Shown piece after piece: positions 12,085-22,798 of a stretch of DNA of 64,000 nt. Origin of the DNA: Epiperipatus broadwayi (taxonomy: Eukaryota > Onychophora > Udeonychophora > Euonychophora > Peripatidae); assembly GCA_028023455.1 (NCBI GenBank), contig JAQFVV010000230.1:1490001-1554000 (forward strand). Reading direction: 5' to 3'. The position numbers and the translations under genes are program-made. The notes under the pieces were generated by a model. That model made no database searches and was not told the origin of the DNA. It was given only the letters and a program-made list of their open reading frames with translations. The first letter of the stretch is position 1; each line of letters starts with the position of its first letter.

Positions 12085-13175
12085 TAGCTATTTTAAATTC
12101 TTTTAATCAAAGTAACTTGATTGTGATACAATTTTCCAATAAGGTTCTTGACTAAGATATGAACTTAGTTTTGCTCACTCTGTAAATTTATTACTTTTAA
12201 ATATTATATTTGGAGATTACGTAAAATTTGTATTATGTATTGCCTTATTATATATATAAGCAATGAAGTAAACATGGTCATTCTAACTCAAAAAGAAAAC
12301 AAGTATAGAAAAAGATAAAAAAAATAAAAAAAATGATTTTTTCAATAAATATACAATTCAATCAGCATAACATAAATGCTGGAAATCATTCATTTATCAT
12401 TTTCAAAGGGATCGGAATGTTGATAGATATGGGAAAGCCATAATACTGAAAATCGTTAAAAATTCATTGATAGGAATAATATAACAATTATTTATTCATT
12501 GATTACATATATGTAAAGAAGAACTTAACTGTTATCTTTAAGAACTGAGAAATTATAATTCAAGGTATTCCACATCATTCAAATAAATGTGTGTGTTTAC
12601 ATATATCTTACAATACACATTACAATAAATACATATGTTTAAAAATGAATTCATATTAAGTTTTGTGGTGAGGTCAGTTAATATTTATATTCATAAATGA
12701 CTTATTTTATTGTTTTAAAAATAAATGTAATTTTTAGTTCACCACTTACAGAAAGATTTTCTTATTAACATTTGCTTGTGCAAACATCTTACTTTAATTC
12801 AAACTATTATTTTCAAGGTTCCATGATTATTCTCTACTTCCCCTTATATTTTAATCCATGCCCAGTTCTCACTTGCTTTTTTAATTGGGATATGTCTCTG
12901 GGTAGCAAAATATGGTAAATAATAGCAGAAATAAATCAATGATTTAGTGATGAAAATACAGTGTGCATGAATATGAACAGAACTATTTGCAATTGTCTCA
13001 GGTTGAAACATTGTTATCAACACTAGCACTTCTGAATCGTTACTTAGTTCAAAGAAAAGACAGAGATTTGTCAATGATTGGTGCAAAAATATTTATATGG
13101 TTCTAACCCCAGGTATCCCCAAATTACCTGAAATATCATGATTGATGGACAAAGTTCACCATACACCCATAGATA
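12085..13175. other. AT-rich sequence, nothing assigned
   Basis: Positions 12240-12300 (ATATATAAGCAATGAAGTAAAC, ATGGTCATTCTAACTC) resemble 59070-59130, which also lies just past an RTE 3' end; this may be shared 3' flank or a separate small repeat. The ORF at 12844-13086 minus has no recognisable features. Confidence 0.4.
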
Positions 13176-13179
13176 TTCC

Positions 13180-13560
13180 AATAGCAATTTTTTTTCTCTT
13201 ACTACAATTACACCACCTAGTGTAAGCATTAATAACTAATAGGTGAAGACAGTAATGATCAATAGAGTCCTTTTCAATGATATCCTAGCCAATATACCCA
13301 GGCAAGATTTAGCTTATGGCTTTTATCAGTGAGAAGCTTTGGATTTTGAAGCAGTGTTGCTGGATCTTTTGGATTTAATGCACCCCCCCCCTTTAGCAGC
13401 CATCTCTTATTTCTTTGTTTTACTAGCACATTATCAGCTTAATTTGAAAACGTATTGTTTTAATCTTATCCAATTTGCTTGTATAGTCACATACATCTGA
13501 AACCAGTTCAATATCTATATATTCTGGTGACTTTAAGGCAGCTCTAGAAAAAAAGAATTT
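13180..13560 (-). repeat. Family A repeat, long copy A2
   Basis: Antisense to A1. It holds the CACCTAGTGTAAGC arm, the decayed hammerhead-like core (minus-strand CTGATAA-AAGCCATAAGCT), a C-tract at 13381-13390, the CAGCCATCTCTTATTTC block and the promoter-like end (ACATCTGAAACCAGTTCAATATC). The order matches the 45.88-46.27 kb copy, giving a family unit of about 400 bp. Non-coding. Confidence 0.6.
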
Positions 13561-13739
13561 ACTATCAAAATAGCTGGTCATGTGATGTCTTGTTTATTTT
13601 ATCTGCAGATATCACATGATTATTTAGTTTGTTTATTTGATATCTTTTGAAACAATTTGCTTTCTGGAAGTTTTATTAAATTATAGCCTTCCCTTGCACT
13701 TTAGTCTCAGCTGTGGTGTCTTTGAGATAATTTTTATAA

Positions 13740-13995
13740 GGTAATGCAAGTATAGGGGATTTGAACTCAGATTTTCAAGCACCCTTCAACTATTCACACT
13801 ATCTCATACAACTAATACCCATGACCACACACATGTAGAAAAGATACACCAATATAAATATTTCATGCTAAACTAGCACTCATCAGTTGGTCCAGATTAT
13901 CATCTCCCACACACATATATAATCAGTGTTCAGTTTATATTAAGATATCAAATCTTCATACTTTAATGGACAGGCTTCAATCTACTCCAACCTCT
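13740..13995 (-). mobile_element. Family C ribozyme-bearing repeat, copy C1
   Basis: The sequence aligns end to end with 50765-51045 (opposite strand) and 60893-61150. On the minus strand it carries a hammerhead ribozyme (13901-13843) and, downstream of it, a pol III B-box-like GAGTTCAAATCC (13765-13754). Having the promoter-like box after the ribozyme is odd for a linear SINE but natural if the unit was once circular or tandem. No ORF. Confidence 0.7.
13843..13901 (-). ncRNA. Hammerhead ribozyme, type I with minimal stem III (C1)
   Basis: Minus strand: CTGATGA at 13886-13880; stem II GTGCT/AGCAT (the basal pair is G-U); GAAA at 13864-13861; stem III of two to three A-T pairs closing a small loop; an ATA triplet with predicted cleavage between 13853 and 13852; stem I formed by ACCAA (13891-13887) with TTGGT (13852-13848), then an internal loop and an outer GATA/TATC helix. 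All core residues are intact. Self-cleavage is predicted, not shown. Confidence 0.75.
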
Positions 13996-14715
13996 AAGTT
14001 CCAGGTTTGTGAAAAGTGCCTAGTTTTCAAATATAAGGTAATGCAGTATATCTCTTATGCTAAAACAATATTCTAGTTTATGATAAAATAGATATAAGGA
14101 AGTCTGATATTATTCATTTACATACTGTATTCAGTTCAACAAAGATGATCTCTTAAATAGTAGATCCAACAGCTCAATTCCAGAAAGATGAAGAATATCC
14201 CAATTTGTCTTTATAATGTTGTCAGTATATTTTCAGAATATTATAGGGAATTTTTTATTTTTTTTCAAAGTCTTATGCTGCATTAGTAAAAGGTTCACAT
14301 CTTGTCTTTATATTGTAGTTTTGTCACAGCTTTAATCCTATAAATAATTAACTTAGTTGAAATAAATATATAATGATTATAAATATATTATGTTTTAAAT
14401 TGTTAAATACATCATTATGGGTTTTGGTTAATGGACCAACAATATTTACTCAGATCCTTGAAGATATTGTACAATAATTTATGTTGGGCTATTTCAGGAT
14501 TAAATTATAGTCAATTTGCTTCTAACTATTAAATTCAACTTTGTTGAAATTTTACCTCTTTGCTGAATTCCAAGTTATGAATTACTAATGCCATTACATA
14601 TAAGATTATATTAAATAAATCAAAAAAATATTTTGTTTCCTATAGGAACAAATTGTTCTTCAGTTCTTCTTACCTTAGTAGAGAACGTGAGTAATTAATT
14701 AGATTCTATATGGTA
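13996..14715. other. AT-rich sequence, nothing assigned
   Basis: No ORF, RNA or repeat boundary could be supported here. It may contain diverged copies of families seen elsewhere. Confidence 0.4.
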
Positions 14716-14717
14716 AT

Positions 14718-14890
14718 TTCTTAACAAAGCCATATCCAATGCTATTCCTTTTGCCACCTGGGTTTTGTCATGGAGAAGCTTGTACCTGGATGGAAAACCC
14801 ATTAGACCCAAAAAATATAGGCCCAAGTTTCTCACTGACAAAGACCATTAGCCAAAAACTAATTTTCTGTAGAGATTATAATACAAAATA
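14718..14890 (+). repeat. Family A fragment (A3)
   Basis: Contains the diagnostic stretch ATCCAATGCTATTCC, then TTTCTCACTGACAAAGACCATTAGCC, in the order seen in A1 at 280-315. The ORF opening at 14739 runs through this repeat and is a by-product. The hammerhead-like box is decayed (CTGACAA, no GAAA). Confidence 0.5.
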
Positions 14891-15734
14891 TTTTACAGCC
14901 ATATTTATTGGTAATTATTTTGGTGAATATAAAAATAGGATTAGTCTACTAATTATTGTTGTATTTAATGCCATGTCTCTATAATTTCACAAAATCTCTA
15001 ACCATGCAAGACCATAGAAGAAAGTGTAAATTTGCAGCCTAAAATGACATTATAATTTTTATATAACAGGTTTTATTTCTCATGTAGGACTATTTCCTAA
15101 GGTTTTCTTTTTCTATGTTCTTTAAATACTTATAACTATTTTTTTATATTGTCAACAGCCTTTGGCATTTTACCATTACTATTTTCTTGTTATGTGCATA
15201 AATATCTCTATATTTTTACAATAATATTAATACCATCAATTTGGATTGAAATCTTTTTATTTCACCTTGTTATTAGTAATGTATTTTTTGTTCATACTTT
15301 TTGCATACTTGCAATCATTTAATTTATTTTGAAATTCAAAATCCACATCTCGCAAACATACAATTAACATTTTTTCTAATAAATTGTTAAAAGCTTTTTT
15401 TTCTTTTGATGTAATATTAAACCTACTAAATGTGGCCAGAATCATTTTAATTAATTAATTTTTTACCCCATTTTATTAGCCTCTAATAATCTAGATATAT
15501 TGCCAATCTTTCCAAATGAATGTTCTTGGTATTACAAATCTGTTAAGACTACTTTAGTTTATTAAAGTTTGTTTTTAAACCTTTATTAAAGATAGTTTAC
15601 AAAGTCTTAATTGTAAAAATGACATTTAAAATCAAAATAAAATGAAGTTAATCAAATGATATAAAACCTATAAGACATCTCATGATCTTATATCACATAA
15701 TGTTTACACATTGCTGTTCAGCAGCAAATTATTT

Positions 15735-15970
15735 TTTTCTTAACACTACTGTGCCACCTAGTGTAAACTTTACTAATCATTAGATGTAGAATGACATCCC
15801 TTAACTATGCACTATTCCTAGCTCCAAAGTTTTTTACTGATGAAATAAGCTAGAAAATTAGTATGGGAATATTGAATAGGACAACACTAGTCAGGGATTT
15901 ACTAGGCAGTTCCAGTTTTGCATCTATTGATTACTAAGGCTTACACTAAGTAGTATAATAGTGGTCAGAA
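15735..15970 (+). repeat. Family A copy (A4)
   Basis: Flanking arms CACTACTGTGCCACCTAGTG (15744) and the complementary CTTACACTAAGTAGTATAAT (15940) face each other. The interior has TTACTGATGAAATAAGCTAG, AAAATTAGTATGGG and AATATTG, a weakened hammerhead-like core in plus orientation. Diverged, non-coding. Confidence 0.55.
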
Positions 15971-15984
15971 AAAAATATAATTCA

Positions 15985-16110
15985 ATGGTTGTATTGTTCA
16001 GAAATTCATTAAGTAGTTTGAGCACCAGAAATGACAGAACTAGGCAGAAATTCATGAACCTTAAGCTTTAAAATCTGCTATTTTATTACTGCACTAAACA
16101 CGGGGAACAA
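15985..16110 (-). repeat. tRNA-derived SINE, family D copy
   Basis: Begins ATGGTTGTATTGTTCAGAAA, has GTTTGAGCACCAGAAATGAC and ends at a GGGGAACA block, parallel to 6775-6905. The B-box region is degraded. It directly follows family A copy A4 with about 15 bp between. Confidence 0.5.
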
Positions 16111-16895
16111 AATTTAAGATGTTCTTAATCACAATATATCTTGAGGCTGACATTTCCCACTCTAAATATTAAGAAATTTTTGAACTTTTTCAGAAGCAAA
16201 CTATTGATTTCAGCCCAGTGTTGCTATCATCAGTAAGACTGAATAATCGATAGATATTAGAATTTGGATGCTAATTAAATCAATATCTGTTATTCTATCC
16301 ATATTACTAGATGAAGGTCTGCTTTATGGGTTTTGACATTGAGGAGCAGCCATTTTGTATTATATTTTTGGACTATGAAACTATCAATCTAAAATTTAAA
16401 GGTATTTTGATGTTTTGAATCCAAGTCTATCGTTTTTATATTATTAGGTATGATAAAAATCATTATTTAATTGTTCTATGTTAACATCATTTAAAGATCT
16501 ATCAGTCTGAGAATCACCTTATCTCCCTGACCCAAATCTTTTACTTATGACTAAAATCTATATTTAAGCAACCTTTTTGGTGAATGAGTCTTTTTAAAGA
16601 TCTTATTGTAATAGTATCGATTTTGTCAGATTTTATAAAAGAATTTCTCTATTAAGAACTTACATGGTGTTTCTAAAAAAGATTTAATTTCATCTTTTGA
16701 AACTGAAAACTTTTGCTAAAATAACATTTGAAGCCATTCAAAATAAGTACACTATAGTCATTCTCATTCCAGATGAAATAAATATAAAAAAGGAGAGAAA
16801 TACTTTTATTCTCATAAATATACTAAAAAACGAAAAAAAAAAAATTTCTTTAGCTTTCACAAGTAAAAACACGAGGTACTCATGAGTATTAAACC
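16111..16895. other. Diverged repeats, no gene
   Basis: 16190-16255 contains a CTGATGA box on the minus strand (AGTTTTACTGATGA region is not preserved) with GGCTGAAATCAATAG after it, a weak hammerhead-like string without a fitting stem I. 16300-16470 resembles the inner part of family A (GCAGCCATTTTGTATT, then TTTTGAATCCAAGTC). The ORF at 16697-16885 has no recognisable motif. Confidence 0.35.
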
Positions 16896-16899
16896 ACTA

Positions 16900-17335
16900 A
16901 AACACCACATGATCACCATTTCCTAGGCTTACACAAGCTGATACAACAATAGCAAACTTTCCATGCAGTTGTGACACCCTCTGCAAGCTTTAGAAATCAA
17001 TGGATGCGTCAAAATGTATAGATACTGAACTTGGTTCAAATCTATATGGATACACAAGCAAATGAGCTTGAATTAAAAATATTATTGTTTACATTTTGGG
17101 TTCATAGTTTCATTGTTATCCAAATAGGTAACCCAGAGGATTGCATTGGATTCTAAGATCTAAATACAATGCTCTCAGACCTGAGGCTTCTCACCAATGA
17201 AAGTTCACAAGTTAGAAATTAGTCTGGTGATATTAGAGGAGTAGGCAGTAGATAGGAATTTTGTGCATCCATTGATTACTCTGGCTTACACTTGGTGGAA
17301 CTACTGTATGAAGAGTTTGCTACTGTTTAAAAACA
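16900..17335 (+). repeat. Family A copy (A6)
   Basis: The left outer arm CACATGATCACCATTTCC is followed by the arm TAGCAAACTTTCCATGCAGT; the right arm is ACTACTGTATGAAGAGTTTG near 17300-17320. The core at 17190-17240 reads ACCAATGAAAGTTCACAAG, TTAGAAATTAGTCTGG, a mutated hammerhead-like element retaining GAAA and the GTC triplet. Between about 17000 and 17150 there is sequence not shared with the other copies. Confidence 0.6.
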
Positions 17336-17621
17336 TTCTTAGTTATAATTTAGATGAGCAGTAATAATAATTTTAACTAACCTGTAAATAAATTTTTATA
17401 ATTCACAAGTCTTCCAATAAATAATTTAAACAAACTTGCACCTAATGCCCACTTTCTTGTATTAATGCCAATCTATTTGTCAGATGAAAAGGAGTCATTT
17501 TGTTTATCTGATAAATAGATGACAATGGTACAAAAAAGGGCAGATTAATTACAAGTTTTCTAAAATGCATTTTTGGGAATATGACATAACATTTCTATTT
17601 CTAAGCAAAAGTGTTCCACAT

Positions 17622-17945
17622 AAAAACCAATAAAACACTACATGGCCCAGTACATCCCTTCAGCTTATATATTGCCATTTTGATAGTATATTTTCCCACC
17701 TGCAAACCTTAGAAAGCAGTGGCAGTTACCAGAAGACAGTACCCAGTAAATTCTTATTCTAGGTTTTCCTATCCACAATCCACAGCACAGGATAGGGATT
17801 TATTGAGCACTGTCTTCTGTTAACTGCCATTGCTTTCTAAAGCTTACAACAATTGGAAAAAAAAGTAGAAAAATGTGCTATTAAAATATCAATATGTAAG
17901 CTGAAGACATGTGGTAAGTCATCTAATGTCTATTGGTTTATATCA
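17622..17945. repeat. Long-arm foldback, family A relative (A7)
   Basis: Left arm about 17622-17745 and right arm about 17790-17945 are imperfect reverse complements over their full length; matching blocks include GCAGTGGCAGTTACCAGAAG versus CTTCTGTTAACTGCCATTGC, and AAACCAATAAAACACTACATG versus the complementary end at 17945. The arms match the outer part of family A. The transcript would form a hairpin of more than 100 bp. Confidence 0.7.
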
Positions 17946-18109
17946 AACCTCGGCATGAGATAGAGGTGTCTTTAGTTGTCAAAAAAAACATACAATACAT
18001 AAAAACTGAACAGGATCCATATCTATATGGCTTAGATTAATATGTTTTTTTCAGTTTGGGCTGATAACATGATAATATAACATAGAATTAAATGATAGGA
18101 GTTGGAAGA

Positions 18110-18300
18110 AAGGTGCAGTAGATTCTAAGATCCAGTTGCAGGGTTTCAAGATCTAAAGCTCCTCATTGATAAAAGCCATAAGTACAGGATAGAGATTTAT
18201 TATGCACTTTCATCTGTCAACTATTATTATTTTCTAAAGTGTTCAGTAAGTGGCAAACAGAACTATACTGCTAAAATACTTTTATTTATGAAAGCTGAAA
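18110..18300 (+). repeat. Family A fragment
   Basis: GATTCTAAGATCCAG, AAAGCTCCTCATTGATAAAAG and GCACTTTCATCTGTCAACTA reproduce the family A core order with a decayed catalytic box (TTGATAA). It lies between two foldback elements. Confidence 0.45.
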
Positions 18301-18497
18301 AAAAAATTTACTTTGTGTAACAATGACCTATCAGAATCAGTGTTTAATAAATCACTTAGTTTTAAATTACTTGGGTACAGCTAGCATTAATGTTATGTAT
18401 ATATAATTTTAAATTTCATATATATTGCTTATAATAATTTCTCTCATATACACTTTAATACAAAAATTTTTTTTTAATAAAACTTCTTTATTTTCCT

Positions 18498-18529
18498 GAC
18501 AGTTTCAACTGTCCAGCAGTCTTCATCAG
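18498..18529 (-). ncRNA. Hammerhead-like core, left arm of F
   Basis: Minus strand: CTGATGA (18529-18523), A, GACTG-CTGGA-CAGTT, GAAA (18506-18503), CTGTC. Stem II pairs well if one A is bulged next to A9. Stem I pairs only two bases. An ancestral ribozyme is plausible; present activity is doubtful. Confidence 0.35.
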
Positions 18530-18776
18530 AGCTACAATATTTGAGTGATATAAATGCATAACCATTACTTTACACACACACATATATATATATATATACA
18601 TACACATGTATATCAAAATATATACACATATATCCCTTAAACATATATATAGATTCATATGCAGCCATGTTTAAGGGATATATGTGTATATATTTTGATA
18701 TACATGTGTATGTGTATTTTTTATATATGTATGTAAAGTAATGATTATGTATTTATATCATTCAAATATTGTAGTT

Positions 18777-18808
18777 CTGATGAAGACTGCTGGACAGTCG
18801 AAATTGTC
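18777..18808 (+). ncRNA. Hammerhead-like core, right arm of F
   Basis: Plus strand: CTGATGA (18777-18783), A, GACTG/CAGTC five-bp stem II, GAAA (18800-18803), TT, GTC (18806-18808). Core boxes are complete and in order; the bulged A and missing stem I are the weaknesses. Confidence 0.4.
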
Positions 18809-18971
18809 AGGAAAATAAAGAAGTTTTATTTAAAAAAAATTTTTGTATTAAAGTGTATATGACAGAAGTTATTATAAGCAATATATATGAAGAAATGCAA
18901 AGAAAGTAAAGGAGAAGAATAAGAGTATATACTTCTAATTTAAAATTTAATATTTTGTTTTAAATGTCATA

Positions 18972-19054
18972 GCATTGGCCGGGACGTGAACCTGCAATCT
19001 GGGCAACTGCCTGCAAGTGCAAGGCAGTTGCGCTGACCTCTCGACCACCAATGC
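18972..19054 (-). repeat. tRNA-like retroposon, class II form
   Basis: The minus strand reads GCATTGGTGGTCGAGAGGTC at its 5' end and closes with CCGGCCAATGC, so the acceptor stem pairs seven bases. A-box-like GGTCGAGAGGTCAGCGC and B-box-like GGTTCACGTCC are present, with a long variable region and an 83-nt body. The 3' flank TATGACATTTAAAAC matches the trailer of the tRNA-Gly-like copies at 25.1 and 50.1 kb. No clear target duplication. A decayed SINE rather than a working tRNA gene. Confidence 0.65.
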
Positions 19055-20385
19055 AAGACTAAAAATTTGTGCTTATTTTTTTGCTAAAATTGTTTGCAAA
19101 CTCTATAAAAATGTCATCAGGATTATATATATTCATGAAATTTAGATGGAACTGAGTTATAAGATTTGATTTGGGCAGAGTAAGATAAATAAAAGTATGT
19201 GAATAAAAAAAAAATTAAAATTAAAAATGAGTTTTGCAATGACTATAGAAACTAATGCATAAAGCCCACTGCCTATTTGTTTGCTAGCTCTTAACAAACA
19301 TTTATATATATATAATTAATAATACATGTAATAATTAATAACATAATAATTTTATATATATAGTATTCTAGAAGAAACTGATCTTCATATATATAAATAT
19401 AAACAAAAAGAGGAAGAGTATGCTTCCAAATTTAAAGATCATAAAAGGATATACAAATAATCATTTGAATTCTGCAGATATTAAGAGAAGGAAGAACAAA
19501 TTTAGAACCTAGAATGTAATAAATGAGCATAAACTATTCATAAAATCCTAGTTGTTATCTGGGGTACTAATTTTATTCACTATAACCCTAAGCAGCTTAA
19601 TATAGTAACCAAAATGACAATTTGGTCAAAATTCAGTATGTCATTTCCGGTGCTTGAATATCACATGATTTCCGGAACATATAATTATTTATTTTATTTT
19701 TATTTATTCCTTATATATGGCTTTTGGAATTGCAAGATGTAATAGAAATATATAAGCATACCAGCTGATGACATCACAATTTGAAGAAATCCCAAATAAA
19801 ATCAAATATCTAACATGGAGTAATCAAGATAATAAAACTAAATTTACATCAGTATGTATGAAATCCTAAATGATCATCACAGTTCATCATAATTTTGTCT
19901 TATTACTCATTTTACTTTATTTATTTATCGAAATTGATATATATATCTACATGTATATAATACTTAATAATGTTTAAAAGAATTATATGAATTATTTAAT
20001 TTTACAAACGTAAAATGACATTAGGCTATCATTATTTGTCGAGGAATACCACTTAAAAGGTAAACATTGTGATTAAAGTGTTATATATGTCTTTTATTCA
20101 TATACAACATTTAACACGATTATTAAGAGGAAATTATAACTTTATATATAAAATTGATTTCGGTATATAAAAAAAACATTAGATATTTAAAAAAAAAAAA
20201 CGAATAATAAACATATAAATTAAAACTATTAATTTACTGTGACAAATTTTTATATATTGAATTTATAAGTGAAGGTGTAAAAAATGGCTCCATGATACGA
20301 GAAGTAGCACATTTATCTGCCATACTCATAACTTGGGGAACAAGAATTTGAATGCATGCAGAATAAGAAAGGTTTAGAATTTTTT
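19055..20385. other. AT-rich sequence, nothing assigned
   Basis: Contains AT runs at about 19300-19400 and 19940-19960. No supportable coding or RNA gene. Confidence 0.4.
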
Positions 20386-20560
20386 TCAAGTAAGTACATC
20401 ATAACCAACCCAGTCAATTACACCACATTGGTTGGTAATTGTACATTTAGTTATTCTTAGCTAGAGGATAAAACAAGAGTGAAAATGTGCTCAAACTGTC
20501 ATCAGTCAACAATTGGCAAGCCTAAAGTCCTGCTTTTTTCATCATTTTTTATGAGGGATT
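20386..20560 (-). repeat. Short unnamed interspersed repeat
   Basis: The minus strand reads TTTTATCCTCTAGCTAAGAA followed by an ACAATTACCAACCAATG region; 37340-37480 repeats the GTTTTATCTTCTAGTTAAGA motif and also its complement (TTTTAGCTAGTGGATAAAAC). The identity of the family is unknown. Confidence 0.35.
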
Positions 20561-21169
20561 ATAGAAGAGGCCTTTGGGCCTGCAGTGAAGCTGTTTTTAG
20601 TGTTCTATAAGAATATTAAATTCTCTTCTTGGAAGCACATTTGAATAAGTAGTCAATAGAGTCACCATAACCAGATAGTAATGCCTGTTCATGGGCAGGT
20701 ATTTGACATTTTAACCTTTTATATTAATGTGCATAATTAAAGTAACACTTGATATGTTTGGGAAAAAATAGAAAAACGATTACACCAAGTAATAGTCTGA
20801 ATTACTAAAAGCATTTATTATTTATACATTTATACACATGCCTACTGTTTTTATCAGTGTATTTCTCATCTCAGCTCCACTATATTTTGGCCAGATATTT
20901 AGACTATCCTCTCTTATTTATGCATAAATTTTGTGACTAATTCTTACTCTTCAGGCCCATGCTGACAGTTTGATATTTTTTATTATACTACTTTTATACA
21001 AATTAGGCACACAAATGAGAATAGGGCAATAAAAGATATTGATTTGTTAACATGAACATGGATATTTAAGTGCCTCATAACTCTAGCTCAACCAAAGAGT
21101 GAGGCTTGTTTGCAAAATATATGCATAATGATAGAAGATGATATAACTTTCTATTATATAATGAGTGTG

Positions 21170-21310
21170 CCAATAGCTCTTAACAAACTTTTCATAACAT
21201 CCCTTTCCCCAGATCAGTTTCTAGCTCTGGTTTTCATCAGTGAGGTGCTAGAATATTCAAGCATTAGATTTAAAATAGCTAAAAACTGGTCTGGGATAGG
21301 GATATTCTGA
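21170..21310 (-). repeat. Family A fragment (A15)
   Basis: On the minus strand CCTCACTGATGAAAACCAG is followed by AGCTAGAAACTGATCTGGGG. The catalytic box CTGATGA, the GAAA and the CCTCA/TGGGG stem I are kept; stem II is poor. Only the core of family A is recognisable. The ORF at 21110-21310 crosses this repeat and is not a gene. Confidence 0.5.
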
Positions 21311-21499
21311 AAATCTTGTTAAGAACTATTGTCATGTTCATTATATAACATTAGTAATACAAGCTTACTAAATTAATTTCCTTGCGATATAACTTCCTGT
21401 GTTGGAAATGGTTGTGATGTACTTATATGCTTTTATGTAAAGATAAACAATTACAGTGCTGAATAAATTATGAATTATAATGTCTTACATACCAAAATT

Positions 21500-21790
21500 G
21501 GCAAATATAATAAAAAACATTTGCCAACAAAAATACAACATCAACTTCTGAACACTAGCCAGCCTCAATAGACTGATCAACAATACCAAAGACAACTTAT
21601 AAAAAGAAAAAATCATTTAAATAGCCTATGAAGTTTGGTGCAACAACCCAGGAAGCATAACTGTATATTACAAATATGCAAAAGAAAACTCGAACATATG
21701 TGCATGCTCTTAGATGACGAAAAAGAATATGAATTCAGGTTTGATCCACAAAATTTTAAACTAGTGTTCTTAGAATGAGATGACAGAAGA
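21500..21790 (+). other. Less AT-rich block, possibly old coding sequence
   Basis: Translations in shifting frames give strings such as SLNRLINNTKDNL and AYEVWCNNPGSITVYYKYAK, denser in residues than the surroundings, but every frame is broken. I do not recognise it. A decayed retroelement is possible. Confidence 0.25.
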
Positions 21791-22177
21791 AAATAAAGGA
21801 GGCTAGAATATGTAAATTAGCATATTCGTATGTATTAAGAATAATAACATGACACTATAAAAACAGCTAATCAACAAAATAATACAGCTATGATTATGGT
21901 ATTTCATCATTGAAAATGCACTAAGCCAAACAGAAAACTAATGAAGAATAATATACTTTTCCAGAAATACTAACACACAAATGCAAAGTTATTATATTTA
22001 TAAGTAACTGTGAAGAAAAATTTTCTAAAGTAATGTGCCAAATGCTTCATCTGCTCTTTAGCTATTGTATTTGATAGCTTGTGCAAAATAGGTACAGCTG
22101 TTTCATATTCCTATCTCTGCTGTTACGTGCATAGTTATCATTAATAACTAACTAGAAGGAACTCTGTGGACAAATAT

Positions 22178-22259
22178 TCTTTATAGTTTAATATATATAT
22201 ATATTTGGACTGTAATGATCTTTATAGTTTAATATATATATATATTTGGACTGTAATGA
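22178..22259. repeat. Exact tandem duplication, period 41 bp
   Basis: Units at 22178-22218 and 22219-22259 contain TCTTTATAGTTTAATATATA and ATTTGGACTGTAATGA without a difference seen by eye, so the duplication is recent or under gene conversion. Slippage at the AT run is a likely cause. Confidence 0.85.
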
Positions 22260-22280
22260 TCTTTTTATTAATATATATTT

Positions 22281-22438
22281 AAATTCATAGAAATCAGTCA
22301 ACACTTAAACAATCCCACTATCATTAACAATCAACAATCTCAAACCATTGTCAAGAAGATTGCCTTGACAACAAATTGAGATTATTGATTGTTAATAATA
22401 TTGTGATTGCCTAAGTGGTGACTGATTTCTATGAATTT
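22281..22438. repeat. 158-bp foldback MITE-like element
   Basis: Left arm begins AAATTCATAGAAATCAGTCA and right arm ends TGACTGATTTCTATGAATTT. Inner arms (ATTAACAATCAACAATCTCA versus its complement) pair nearly to the centre. 34183-34262 is a half copy of the same family (GGAGATTGCCTTGGCAACAG). Target duplication not clear. Confidence 0.75.
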
Positions 22439-22485
22439 ACTTATAAACGTATCTAGCCTTGAGCATTATTACACTTATATATATG

Positions 22486-22505
22486 GAGAGAGAGAGAGAG
22501 AGAGA
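22486..22505. repeat. GA microsatellite
   Basis: A run of about ten GA dinucleotides beginning in ATGGAGAGAG. Confidence 0.9.
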
Positions 22506-22798
22506 ACACAGAAACCAATAAATTAAGATTATAAACACAAATTTAAGAAAACAGCATAATAAAGAGAAATCATATATTTACTCATGCATGTATTAACATG
22601 TGTCTATATATAAGTATTTATTGTCTTATAAAAATAGATATATATAAAACATATATTTCGTTCTTGTTATAAAAATGCCATTTTTATTTTATGAATGAAT
22701 GATTCATTTTTCTTCAATAAACAGCTGACTTTACTTTCATTTATAATTAAATTCAATATTTATCATTTTATCATTTACATAAAGTAATTTCACAAGTA

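Larger units (their letters stand above)
18415..18891. repeat. 477-bp foldback element, family F
   Basis: Nearly the whole element is one inverted repeat: it starts TTCATATATATTGCTTATAA (18415) and ends with the complement at 18891; the arms meet near 18637-18675, where TATCCCTTAAACAT faces ATGTTTAAGGGATA. Each arm carries a hammerhead-like core and AT/AC microsatellite. The A-rich block after each core has AATAAA. It shares its outer 100 bp with 3693-3974. No ORF; it could be a Penelope-derived end pair or a MITE. Confidence 0.8.

Noticed and set aside
16205-16240. Another hammerhead (CTGATGA with GGCTGAAA on the minus strand)
   Set aside because: Stem II pairs only three bases with a bulge and no stem I can be drawn.
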